From JANMCE01 sp031410595 (GTDB taxonomy: Bacteria > Actinomycetota > Acidimicrobiia > Acidimicrobiales > Ilumatobacteraceae), in NCBI GenBank assembly GCA_031410595.1, contig JANNZM010000143.1, positions 40,976-104,975 on the forward strand: DNA of 64,000 nt, in the 5' to 3' direction. The notes below the pieces were generated by a model. It did not search any database. It saw only the letters and a program-made list of their open reading frames with translations, and was not told the origin of the DNA. Positions 8,288 to 16,566 of this stretch are shown here, one piece after another; within the stretch, counting starts at the first letter, position 1, and each line of letters opens with the position of its first letter. The position numbers and the translations under genes are program-made.

Positions 8288-9747
8288 TGGCCGACGAAGA
8301 CGCCCCCGACACCGGCACCCGCTCTATTGGGAAGGACCAGTGGGTAGAGCAGGCGGCCGAGCGCATCGACAACCGACCCGTCGCCAAACTCCGTCGGCGA
8401 CTCGTGCAGACCCCGGTGCAGTGGCGCGTGCTCGGCATCGGGGCACTGGCGCTGCTCTTTGCCCTTGTATCACCGACCGACTACACCACTCGTGTTGCCT
8501 TTACCGTTGCGCTCTACACATTGCTCGCCACCGGTTTGAATGTCGTGGTCGGATGGTCCGGTCTGCTTGATCTCGGATACGTCGCCTTTTTCGGCTTCGG
8601 CGCCTACGCCTATGCGCTGCTGTCATCCGAGAAGTTCGGCCTGCATTGGCCCACGCTCGTGTCGGTGCCGGTCGTAGTGCTCGGCACCGCATTGCTCGGC
8701 TTTCTGCTCGGGTTACCGTCTCGTCGCTTGAGTGGTGATTACCTCGCCATCGTTACCCTGTTCTTCGGACAGATTTTCGTGAGCATCGTGAACAACGGTG
8801 ACCGCCTGCAGCTCAGCTTGAACGGTCACAACGTGCCAAACAAACCCTTCAACCTCACGGGGGGCCCGAATGGCGTGACGGGAATCGACCCACTCTCATT
8901 GTTCGGCAACAAGGTGCACACCATCACCGGCTACTACGTGGTCACCGTCATCGTGGCCGTGGTCGTGATGTTGTTGCTTTACCGACTGCGCAACGCGCGA
9001 TCAGGTCTCGCCCTTCGGGCCATGAGGGAAGACTCCCTGGCGGCCGAGATTCTGTCGATACCCGTACCCCGCTTGCGGCTCCTGGCTTTCGCCATCGGTG
9101 CAGGCATTGCCGCGCTGGCCGGCACCCTGTTCGCATCGGTGCAGCTCTCGGTGTTCGGCAGCAACTTCGATCTCCCCTTTCTCGTCCTGATGTACGCAGC
9201 AGCCATTCTCGGTGGGCTCGGCAACATCGGCGGAGGCTTTGTCGGTGCCCTCATCGTGGCCGTGCTGCCCGAGATGCTTCGCACACCATCCACCGGACGG
9301 GCCCTTGTCTACGGCGCGCTGGTCGTGTTCGTGGCGCTACGGCTTCGGCCGTGGGGACGCCTCGCCCAGTACCTCATTGCGCTCATCGCAACTGGGGTGC
9401 TGGTCCGCCTCGGTCTCGCCGCGTTCGGCACCTCGATTCGACCAAGAGCGACCGGACTCGCAGGCCTGACGGGCGCGCTCGTACCCCATCTCACCAAGAG
9501 CGTGTCGTTCGGCAACGTGGCTTTCCTCACCCTCATCGCCGGCGGACTGGGCCTCACCCTGCTCCGACCGAAATGGCGGCCGGTCGCGGCTGGTGTCGTG
9601 AGTTTCATCGGCATGCTGGCGTGGGAGAATCGGCTGGCCGAACAGGGTTCCATCACCCGTCAGTTGCTGGTTGGGGCTGCGCTCGTTGCGATCATGGCCA
9701 GTCGCCCGCAGGGTTTCTTCGGTATCAAGCGAGTCGAGGTTCTGTAA
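8287..9747 (+). CDS. livM: Branched-chain-type amino acid ABC transporter permease LivM, extended
   Basis: A 486-residue LivM-family permease. The family core (from VALYTLLATGLNVVVGWSGL) runs to about residue 350, with the coupling helix near ALRAMREDSLAAEILSI. Two extensions stand out: about 45 charged residues at the N-terminus before the first helix, and roughly 130 residues at the C-terminus with three or four further predicted membrane spans. Typical LivM is 320-420 residues. Its ATG overlaps the livH stop and its TAA overlaps the livG ATG. The role of the extra spans is unknown. Confidence 0.9.
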   Translation: MADEDAPDTGTRSIGKDQWVEQAAERIDNRPVAKLRRRLVQTPVQWRVLGIGALALLFALVSPTDYTTRVAFTVALYTLLATGLNVVVGWSGLLDLGYVAFFGFGAYAYALLSSEKFGLHWPTLVSVPVVVLGTALLGFLLGLPSRRLSGDYLAIVTLFFGQIFVSIVNNGDRLQLSLNGHNVPNKPFNLTGGPNGVTGIDPLSLFGNKVHTITGYYVVTVIVAVVVMLLLYRLRNARSGLALRAMREDSLAAEILSIPVPRLRLLAFAIGAGIAALAGTLFASVQLSVFGSNFDLPFLVLMYAAAILGGLGNIGGGFVGALIVAVLPEMLRTPSTGRALVYGALVVFVALRLRPWGRLAQYLIALIATGVLVRLGLAAFGTSIRPRATGLAGLTGALVPHLTKSVSFGNVAFLTLIAGGLGLTLLRPKWRPVAAGVVSFIGMLAWENRLAEQGSITRQLLVGAALVAIMASRPQGFFGIKRVEVL

Positions 9748-10529
9748 TGGGGTTGCTCGATCTCGCCGAGGTGTCGCTGGGCTTTGGCGGCTTGAAGGTG
9801 ATGCAGGCGCTCGACCTCACCGTCAACGAGGGTGAGATCGTGGCCGTCATCGGACCGAACGGGGCAGGCAAGACCACGCTCTTCAATCTCATCACCGGCG
9901 TATACAAACCCGACGAAGGCGACATCTGTTTCGACGGCACGAGCATCGCTGGCATCGACCCCAACCGCAGAAACGATCTCGGCATCGCCCGCACCTTTCA
10001 GAACCTTCGCCTGTTCCTCAACATGACGGTGAAAGAGAACGTGTTGGCCACCATGTATGGCCGCAACACGTCAGGCATCGTCGCCGGTGCACTCGGGCTG
10101 CCCAAGGCACGCCGGGAAGAAAAGGCCATGCATGCCCACGCCGAGGCACTGCTCGCCTTCTTCGGCACCCGACTGCAAGGTTATCGCTGGGACCAACCCG
10201 CGTACTCGCTGTCATACGCCAACCGTCGCCGACTCGAAATCGCTCGCGCCCTGGCGACCCGACCCCGGCTCCTGCTACTCGATGAACCAGCCGCGGGTAT
10301 GAACCCCACCGAGACCCATGAGATAACCGAGCTGATCGGGCGGCTACGCACCGAACTCGGGCTCACTGTCCTCATCATCGAACATGACATGCACGTCGTG
10401 GAAGGCGTGAGCGACCGAGTGGTGGCACTCGATTACGGCACCAAGATCGCCGAAGGCAGCTTTGATCATGTCGCCACCGATCCTGGCGTGATCGAGGCGT
10501 ATCTCGGTAAGGGATCGGCCACCAAGTGA
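9747..10529 (+). CDS. livG: Branched-chain-type amino acid ABC transporter ATP-binding protein LivG
   Basis: A 260-residue ATPase. It has Walker A GPNGAGKTT near residue 36, the Q-loop in IARTFQNLRLF, a degenerate LivG-type signature (LSYANRRRLEIARAL), Walker B LLLLDEPAAGMNP and the switch His in IIEHDMHVV. The LSYANRR variant in place of LSGGQ is common in LivG and is not damage. The ATG overlaps the livM TAA; a longer reading upstream lies inside livM and is rejected. It couples ATP hydrolysis to LivHM on the cytoplasmic face together with LivF. Confidence 0.93.
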   Translation: MGLLDLAEVSLGFGGLKVMQALDLTVNEGEIVAVIGPNGAGKTTLFNLITGVYKPDEGDICFDGTSIAGIDPNRRNDLGIARTFQNLRLFLNMTVKENVLATMYGRNTSGIVAGALGLPKARREEKAMHAHAEALLAFFGTRLQGYRWDQPAYSLSYANRRRLEIARALATRPRLLLLDEPAAGMNPTETHEITELIGRLRTELGLTVLIIEHDMHVVEGVSDRVVALDYGTKIAEGSFDHVATDPGVIEAYLGKGSATK

Positions 10530-11239
10530 CGCCCGAACCCATCCTTCGACTCGCCGGTATCAACACCTATTACGGCCCCATCCACATCCTGCAAGATGTC
10601 AACCTCGAGGTCGGCGCCGGCGAATTGGTGTGTCTGCTGGGCGGCAACGCGTGCGGGAAATCCACCACACTGAAGACCATCATCGGCCTTGTCTCGCCCA
10701 CAACCGGTTCGGTGACCTTTGACGGCACCGACGTCACCAAGCACGGCACACCCAAACGAATCGCAGCGGGCATGGCTGTCGTTCCCGAGAACCGCCGGGT
10801 CTTTGCGCCGATGACGGTAGTCGAGAACCTGCAGATGGGCGCTTACATTCGCAACGACGATCTCACCGACGACTTCGCTCGTGTCTATGACCTTTTCCCG
10901 TTGTTGTTCCAACGTCGTGAACAGCTGGCCGGCACGCTGTCGGGTGGAGAGCAGCAGATGCTGGCGATGGGCCGAGCGCTCATGAGTCGCCCGAAGCTGA
11001 TCCTGATGGACGAACCGTCGATGGGTCTCGCTCCGGTGCTGGTCGAGCGCAGCTTCGAGATCATTCAGCAGGTCAACCAAGCTGGTGTCGCCATGCTGGT
11101 GGTCGAGCAGAACGCCAATCAGGCGCTGTCGATCGCCTCACGCGGCTATGTGCTTCAAACCGGCCGCGTCGTACTGTCGGGCGCAGCCGCCGATCTGGCC
11201 AACGACGAAGAACTCCGCCGCGCCTACCTCGGCCGCTGA
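10526..11239 (+). CDS. livF: Branched-chain-type amino acid ABC transporter ATP-binding protein LivF
   Basis: A 237-residue ATPase, last gene of the liv operon, starting at a GTG that overlaps the livG stop (GTGA). It has the LivF landmarks: signature LSGGEQQMLAMGRALM, Walker B LILMDEPSMGLAP and switch VVEQN. The Walker A reads GGNACGKST where LivF usually has GRNGAGKT. The GxxxxGKS pattern is kept, but the Ala-Cys pair is atypical. The reading frame is intact, so I treat it as functional. Downstream, the convergent dehydratase gene ends 6 nt away. Confidence 0.92.
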   Translation: MTPEPILRLAGINTYYGPIHILQDVNLEVGAGELVCLLGGNACGKSTTLKTIIGLVSPTTGSVTFDGTDVTKHGTPKRIAAGMAVVPENRRVFAPMTVVENLQMGAYIRNDDLTDDFARVYDLFPLLFQRREQLAGTLSGGEQQMLAMGRALMSRPKLILMDEPSMGLAPVLVERSFEIIQQVNQAGVAMLVVEQNANQALSIASRGYVLQTGRVVLSGAAADLANDEELRRAYLGR

Positions 11240-11245
11240 GCCGTC

Positions 11246-12199
11246 TCAGTCCGGGGTGCTGCCGTTGAGGATGATGGCGAGACGGGCCGGGTCGATGTTG
11301 CCACCCGACACGATGCACACGATGCGACCGGTGCCGGCACCCCCGGTGAGGGCAGAGGCCAGAGCGAGCGCGCCGGCGCCTTCGGCAACGACCCGGGCGC
11401 GAGATGATAAGAGACGCACCGCCGCAGCCGTGTCATCGAGCGACGGTGCAAAGGTGCCATCAACGAGGTGGCGACCGATCTCCCACATGGCGGGCAACAG
11501 CGACTTGCTGCCCGAACCGTCCACAAACGAGGGCGCGTAGTCGACCGGGGTTGGCACGCCCACCGCGAAGGAGGCGTGCATCGGTGCGCCCGAGGCCGGC
11601 TCGCATGAGTAAATCCGGGTGTGCGGGCTGCGGGCGCGAAAGGCGCTGGCGATCCCGCAGGTGAGTCCACCGCCGCCCCACGGCACGATCACGGCGTCGA
11701 TGTCGTCGAGATCTTCCATCAACTCGAGGCCGATGGTGCCGTTGCCGGCCATCACCGCATCGTCCTGCACGGGGTGCACGAAGTAGCCGTCGACACCCGG
11801 GTAGGAGCCCTCGACCATCGCCCGCCACCAGCGGTCGAGGTCAACCTTGATGACCGTGCCGCCCAATCGTTCGATGGCATCGAGCTTGGCCTGCGGGGCG
11901 TGTCCGGGAACGACGATGGTGGCAGGGATGCCCAACTCGCGCGCCATCCAAGCCACGCCTTGCGCCATGTTGCCGGCACTGGTCGTGAACACGCCTCGGT
12001 CAAGCGCACCTGCCGGCGCGCTGCGCATCGCGTTGGCCGCGCCGCGGATCTTGAACGCACCGATCGGCTGCAGACATTCGAGCTTCAACCAGATCTCGGC
12101 GGGCGACTCGGGCGCGTGCAGTCGTACGAGCGGTGTCCGGATCGCAACATCCTTGATCCGCTCGCGGGCTGCCTCAATCTCTTCGATCGCGATCACCAC
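11246..12199 (-). CDS. Threonine/serine dehydratase-family PLP enzyme (EutB-like)
   Basis: A 317-residue fold-type II PLP enzyme. The PLP lysine is in the motif GAFKIRGAANAM near residue 45 and the phosphate-binding loop in VPWGGGGLTCG. There is no C-terminal ACT regulatory domain. GGAGG lies 6-9 nt before two consecutive GTG codons at 12199 and 12196; the second overlaps the TGA of the upstream OCD-like gene, so the two are translationally coupled. A dehydratase immediately behind an ornithine-cyclodeaminase homologue is the arrangement of eutB-eutC in (hydroxy)ectoine use; plain threonine or serine dehydratase is the alternative. The pairing is seen; the ectoine link is inference. Confidence 0.8.
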   Translation of the reverse strand: MVIAIEEIEAARERIKDVAIRTPLVRLHAPESPAEIWLKLECLQPIGAFKIRGAANAMRSAPAGALDRGVFTTSAGNMAQGVAWMARELGIPATIVVPGHAPQAKLDAIERLGGTVIKVDLDRWWRAMVEGSYPGVDGYFVHPVQDDAVMAGNGTIGLELMEDLDDIDAVIVPWGGGGLTCGIASAFRARSPHTRIYSCEPASGAPMHASFAVGVPTPVDYAPSFVDGSGSKSLLPAMWEIGRHLVDGTFAPSLDDTAAAVRLLSSRARVVAEGAGALALASALTGGAGTGRIVCIVSGGNIDPARLAIILNGSTPD

Positions 12200-13158
12200 G
12201 CCACCTCCGTTCCGATGCCACGCTCCTTCGCTCGGCGCACGCAAAGCTCGGCGGCAGCAAGATCTTCTACCGCTATGCCGAGCGACTTGAACAGCGTGAT
12301 CTCATCGGGCGAGGTCCGTCCAGGATGTGCGCCAGTCAATAGGTCGCCGATCTCGGCCCGAATGTGATCCGGGCCGATACCCGCTTCACGCGCCGCGTCG
12401 AGGTAGTCGCCCGATTCGTTGATGGTGGACTCACGTCTGTCGACGAACAGCGAGGCAGCGGCGATTGCGGCGCCGTCAAACTCGCGAGCGTGAGCCACCG
12501 AGGAGCCCACCGCGTTGTAGTGCGTGCCCGGCCGCATCATGTCTTTGGTGATGATGGGGTCCTTGGAGGATGTCGTCGTGCACACGACGTCGGCACCGTC
12601 GAGCGCCTCCTCCAGCGTGCCCGCAACGCTGCAGCCCGTCGCGGCGGCGAGCAATTCGGCATGCTCTCGCGTGCGACTCCAGATAACGATGTCAGCCCCC
12701 TCGATCGCAGCTTGCATGGCGGCAACGTGCGAGCGCCCCTGCACCCCCGACCCGATGACGGCGACTCGACGGGCGTCGGGTCTGGCCAGCAGCCGCGTCG
12801 CAACCGCCGACACGGCGGCCGTTCGAATCTCGGTGATGGCGCTGGCATTCAACATCGCCCGCAACTCGCCGGTGACGCCGTCATGCAGCAGCACACCACC
12901 CTGATGCGAGTCGAGGCCACGCTCGTGATTGGCGGGCGCGATGACCACTTCCTTCAATGAGAACACGGGGTCGGCGCCGGCCCGATAGGCGGGCATGAAA
13001 CCCATGAACGTATTGGCGGGCGGGCGAACCACGAAGCGCAACGGGTTGAACAGTTCACCGCGCGTCAGATCGGCCAACACACTCTCCATAGCTCCCATGC
13101 ACGACGGCATGTCGAGCACCTCGCGTACATCGCGATCGGACAGGATCAGTATGGTCAT
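12193..13158 (-). CDS. Ornithine cyclodeaminase / mu-crystallin family protein (EutC-like)
   Basis: A 321-residue NAD(P)-binding protein of the OCD/mu-crystallin family. The substrate half contains FSLKEVVIAP (Lys), and the Rossmann motif is VAVIGSGVQGRSH. The C-terminal DEITLFKSLGIAVEDLAAA is family-typical. The ATG at 13158 overlaps the stop of the aldo/keto reductase gene (ATGA); the longer open frame upstream overlaps that gene and is not used. Family members are ornithine cyclodeaminases, imine reductases or the EutC protein of ectoine degradation. Coupling to the dehydratase downstream favours a joint role. The order on the minus strand is aldo/keto reductase, this gene, dehydratase. 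Confidence 0.85.
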   Translation of the reverse strand: MTILILSDRDVREVLDMPSCMGAMESVLADLTRGELFNPLRFVVRPPANTFMGFMPAYRAGADPVFSLKEVVIAPANHERGLDSHQGGVLLHDGVTGELRAMLNASAITEIRTAAVSAVATRLLARPDARRVAVIGSGVQGRSHVAAMQAAIEGADIVIWSRTREHAELLAAATGCSVAGTLEEALDGADVVCTTTSSKDPIITKDMMRPGTHYNAVGSSVAHAREFDGAAIAAASLFVDRRESTINESGDYLDAAREAGIGPDHIRAEIGDLLTGAHPGRTSPDEITLFKSLGIAVEDLAAAELCVRRAKERGIGTEVAW

Positions 13159-14138
13159 GAGAACAACTCCGATAGATGCGCAAGGATGTCGGGCGAGAGC
13201 GTCAGCTGTAGGGCTTCGAGGGTGGGGGTCATCTGCTCGACCCGGTTCGGGCCAATCACGACGGCGGTGATGCCGGGCTGCGCGAGTAGCCACGCGAGCG
13301 ACATGGCCGCCATTGATGTTCGGTGTTCTTTGGCCAGTCGCTCCAACGCTTCCAGCGCGTCGAACACGCCGTCGGCCAGGTAGGGCGCGTATGGCTCGGG
13401 GCGCAAGGTCATGCGCGAGCCAACTGGCGCAGTGGCACCACGTCGATATTTTCCCGTGAGCCAGCCTCCCGCCAATGGACTGAACGGCGAGTATCCCAGT
13501 TGCTGTTCTGCGCACAGAGGAACCACGTCGTGAGCGTCTTTGCGTTCGAGTAATGAGAACGAATTCTGCACCCACGAATAGCGCACCACACCACATTGTG
13601 TTGAGGCGTCCAACGACCGTTGCAACTGATCGGCCGAGAAGTTCGACGCGCCGACAGCAGCGACCTTCCCCGCCCGAACGAGTTCTTCAAAACCGGCCAT
13701 GGTCTGCTCGATAGGAACCGCCGAGTCAAACTCGTGGGCCAGGTACAGGGCCACTCGATCAACGCCGAGGCGGCCAAGGCTAGTGTCGATCTGGCGCACC
13801 ATACGGTCTCTCGACAGCCCGCTGTCAGCCCCCTGCGCCATGGGGTTGTAGGTCTTGGTTGTCAACGTGATGCGATCACGAACCGAGGCATCTTTGTGCG
13901 CCAACCACTCACCGATGAATGTTTCGCTGTTGCCACCGCCGTAGGCATCGGCCGTATCAAAGGTGGTGATACCGGCCTCCCACGCCGCGTCCATAAGCGC
14001 GAACGCATCGTCCTTTGACGTGCCCCGGCCGAAGAACGCGGGCGCCGAACCTATGCCACCGAAGTTGCCGCAGCCGAGAATCAGCCGGGATACCTCAACG
14101 CCCGTGGTTCCCACCAGCCGATGCTCCATCTGGTTCAT
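13155..14138 (-). CDS. Aldo/keto reductase
   Basis: A 327-residue aldo/keto reductase barrel. It has the N-terminal RLGTTG-like strand, the catalytic Asp/Tyr region TFDTADAYGGGNSE, the catalytic Lys in TLTTKTYNP, the His in LYLAHEFD, and the NADPH-binding C-terminal VVIGPNRVEQM. The ATG at 14138 lies 7 nt after a -10 hexamer TACGGT on the minus strand, a leaderless promoter, and it heads the three-gene minus-strand operon. The next in-frame ATG (14129) is an alternative. It reduces or oxidises an aldehyde/ketone with NADP(H); substrate unknown. It is divergent from the VOC-cupin gene. Confidence 0.88.
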   Translation of the reverse strand: MNQMEHRLVGTTGVEVSRLILGCGNFGGIGSAPAFFGRGTSKDDAFALMDAAWEAGITTFDTADAYGGGNSETFIGEWLAHKDASVRDRITLTTKTYNPMAQGADSGLSRDRMVRQIDTSLGRLGVDRVALYLAHEFDSAVPIEQTMAGFEELVRAGKVAAVGASNFSADQLQRSLDASTQCGVVRYSWVQNSFSLLERKDAHDVVPLCAEQQLGYSPFSPLAGGWLTGKYRRGATAPVGSRMTLRPEPYAPYLADGVFDALEALERLAKEHRTSMAAMSLAWLLAQPGITAVVIGPNRVEQMTPTLEALQLTLSPDILAHLSELFS

Positions 14139-14197
14139 ACTACGGACCGTACGGTCAACAGGTTGCCGCTGCTGGACCATCGCTAACCTTGGTGCCA

Positions 14198-15280
14198 ATG
14201 ACGCAAACCGCACCCACCGAATTGCCCACCGTTCGGGCGGCTGAAGTCATGATTGCCTGCCACGACATCGCCGCCGCGCTTGAGTTCTATGTCGAGCGCC
14301 TCGGCTTTCGGGTTGCCTCTATCTTCCCCGCTGATGCTCCGACGGTTGCCGTGTTGCGTGGCTATGGGCTGCGTCTTCGTCTCGATCCTGCTGCGACATC
14401 GCATGGTTCGTTGCGCCTTCAGTGTGACGACCCTGACGTGCTCGGACCTGACCGGCGCCTCGTAGCGCCGGATGGCACCATCATCGAGATCGTCCCCGCG
14501 ACCCCGCCCATGGTGCTGCCGCCGGTGCAGCAGTCGTTCGTGCTGGAACGAGCCTCCGACGAAGCAAGCTGGTCCGTCGGCCGCGCTGGTATGCGCTACC
14601 GCGATCTGATCCCCGGACGCCAGGGAGGTCGCTTCATTGCATCGCATATCCACATCCCCCATGCCGGCCCGGTGCCCGACTACGTGCACTTCCATGACGT
14701 TCGCTTCCAGATGATCTTTTGCCATCGCGGTTGGACGCGGCTGGTCTATGAGGATCAGGGCGAGCCGTTCATCCTCAACGCCGGTGACTGCGTGCTGCAG
14801 CCGCCTCACATCCGCCATCGCGTGCTGGAGGCATCGGCCAACCTTGAGGTCATCGAACTTGGCTGCCCGGCGCTGCACGAGACCCATGCCGACCCCGACA
14901 TGTCACTGCCCACAGCGACACTCAACCAAGGCCGCCTGTTCGGCGGGCAACGCTTCGTGCGGCATCAGGCGCAGAACACATCGTGGGAGCCCTACTCGCA
15001 CGGGTTCGAGCGACGTCGCTTCGGGCTTCGCGAAGCAACATCGGGGTTGGCTGAAGCCAGTGTGCTTCGGCCGTCGGAAGCTTCGCCCGGCCCGCTGTCG
15101 CACGACGGCGAGTTCTTTTTCCACTTCGTACTCCAAGGTGCTGTCAGGTTGGAACGAGGTGGCCATGCGCCCAATGATCTGCACGCCGGAGATAGCTACG
15201 TCATGCCGGCCGGGAGCACGTTCGAGCTCGGCCGTCGTTCCCCCGATCTCGAAATACTTGAAGTCACGTTGCCCGGGTGA
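14198..15280 (+). CDS. VOC (glyoxalase-like) plus bicupin protein
   Basis: A 360-residue three-module protein. Residues 15-110 form a vicinal-oxygen-chelate-like domain (AAEVMIACHDIAAALEFYVE). Cupin 1, about residues 150-240, keeps a metal set: HFH, Gln in place of the usual Glu (RFQMIF), and His in PPHIRHRVLE. Cupin 2, about 260-360, has lost the HxH motif. Both ends suggest a metal-dependent dioxygenase or isomerase. A -10-like TAACCT ends 8 nt before the ATG. The last codons overlap the GTG of the kynureninase gene, so it probably acts on a tryptophan/kynurenine-pathway or related aromatic compound. I know of no named protein with this order. Confidence 0.7.
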   Translation: MTQTAPTELPTVRAAEVMIACHDIAAALEFYVERLGFRVASIFPADAPTVAVLRGYGLRLRLDPAATSHGSLRLQCDDPDVLGPDRRLVAPDGTIIEIVPATPPMVLPPVQQSFVLERASDEASWSVGRAGMRYRDLIPGRQGGRFIASHIHIPHAGPVPDYVHFHDVRFQMIFCHRGWTRLVYEDQGEPFILNAGDCVLQPPHIRHRVLEASANLEVIELGCPALHETHADPDMSLPTATLNQGRLFGGQRFVRHQAQNTSWEPYSHGFERRRFGLREATSGLAEASVLRPSEASPGPLSHDGEFFFHFVLQGAVRLERGGHAPNDLHAGDSYVMPAGSTFELGRRSPDLEILEVTLPG

Positions 15281-16560
15281 GCGCGCTCCACGAACGGCGG
15301 GCCGAGGCCGAGCAGCTAGACATCAGCGACCCTGCCCCCGCGCGCGGCCGTTTCGAGTTCCCACCCGCACCACCGGGTAGTGAATATGAGAACGCCGCCT
15401 ACTTCGCGGGCAACTCCCTCGGTCTCCTGCCCGACACCGCTCGAACAGCGATCGCGGAGGTGCTCACCAGTTGGTCAACCAGGGCGGTGAGCGGGCACTT
15501 CACCGGCCCGGAACCGTGGTCGAAACAGGCCGAGCGACTCGCCGCGCCGATGGCAGAACTGGTCGGCGCCTTCCCCGACGAGGTGATCGTGATGAACACC
15601 CTCACGATCAACCTGCACCTCATCCTGAGTGCCCTGTTTCGACCCGATGGTGACCGGCGAATGATCGCTATTGAGTCCGGCGCATTTCCGTCAGACGACT
15701 ATGCCGTTGCGTCTCAGTTGCACTGGCACGGGCTGGACCGCTCAACGCTGGTACGGCTGGAACCAACCGACGACTCCGGCCTGTTCAAGACCGAATCGCT
15801 CATCGAGCAGATCCGCCAGATCGGACCGACCCTGGCGGCCGTCGTGCTCGGCGTCGTCAACTTCCGCACCGGGCAATTGCTCGATGTCGAGGCCATCACC
15901 AAAGCCGTCCATGACGTCGGCGCGCTGGCCATCTGGGACCTGGCCCACGCCGCCGGTAACGTGCGCAACCGTCTGCACGAGTGGGATGTGGATGCCGCGG
16001 TCTGGTGCAATTACAAATATCTGAACGGCGGTCCGGGCGCGCTCGGCTCGGCCTTCATCCATCGTCGCTTCAACGGCTACGGCGACTTGCCGCGGCTGAA
16101 CGGCTGGTGGGGTAACGCTCCGCAAACCCGCTTCGCGATGCGGCGCGACATCGACCTCGATCAGGGTGCCGCTGGATGGCAGGTCTCCACCCCACCCACC
16201 CTCGCGATGGTGCCCGTGCGGGCCGCAGTGGAGATGATCCACGACGTAGGTTTCGACCTGTTGATCGCCCGCTCGCAGCGGCTGACGGCCTTCCTCGAAT
16301 CGCTCTTCGATGAGGTGTGCTTCACCCGGCAGATGACGCAACTGACGCCGAGGTCGCCGAGCGAACGGGGCGCTCAGTTGTCGATGATCATCGATGATGC
16401 GCCGGCCATCACCGACGCCCTGGTGGCGCTCGGCGTCGTACCCGACGAGCGCCCACCGAACATCGTGCGCTTCGCCCCGATCCCGCTGTACACGTCGTAC
16501 CTCGACTGCTGGAGAGCCGCCGACGCGCTCATGCAGGTACTGCCGCCCCGGCCAAGCTAA
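15277..16560 (+). CDS. kynU: Kynureninase
   Basis: A 427-residue PLP enzyme that cleaves kynurenine (or 3-hydroxykynurenine) to anthranilate (or 3-hydroxyanthranilate) and alanine. It has the kynureninase-typical YFAGNSLGLLP near the N-terminus, an Asp in IWDLAHAAGN, and the PLP Lys in WCNYKYLNGGPGALG. The later RQMTQLTPRSPSERGAQLS block is also characteristic. The GTG start overlaps the TGA of the VOC-bicupin gene (GTGA). No tryptophan dioxygenase or kynurenine formamidase is in the window. The gene converges on the Eis-like gene with 6 nt between stops. Confidence 0.9.
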   Translation: MSALHERRAEAEQLDISDPAPARGRFEFPPAPPGSEYENAAYFAGNSLGLLPDTARTAIAEVLTSWSTRAVSGHFTGPEPWSKQAERLAAPMAELVGAFPDEVIVMNTLTINLHLILSALFRPDGDRRMIAIESGAFPSDDYAVASQLHWHGLDRSTLVRLEPTDDSGLFKTESLIEQIRQIGPTLAAVVLGVVNFRTGQLLDVEAITKAVHDVGALAIWDLAHAAGNVRNRLHEWDVDAAVWCNYKYLNGGPGALGSAFIHRRFNGYGDLPRLNGWWGNAPQTRFAMRRDIDLDQGAAGWQVSTPPTLAMVPVRAAVEMIHDVGFDLLIARSQRLTAFLESLFDEVCFTRQMTQLTPRSPSERGAQLSMIIDDAPAITDALVALGVVPDERPPNIVRFAPIPLYTSYLDCWRAADALMQVLPPRPS

Positions 16561-16566
16561 GAGAGG

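Noticed and set aside
10526..11239. Unusual Walker A in LivF (GGNACGKST) as possible inactivation
   Set aside because: The GxxxxGKS consensus is kept and all other ATPase motifs are intact, so it is noted only in the feature.
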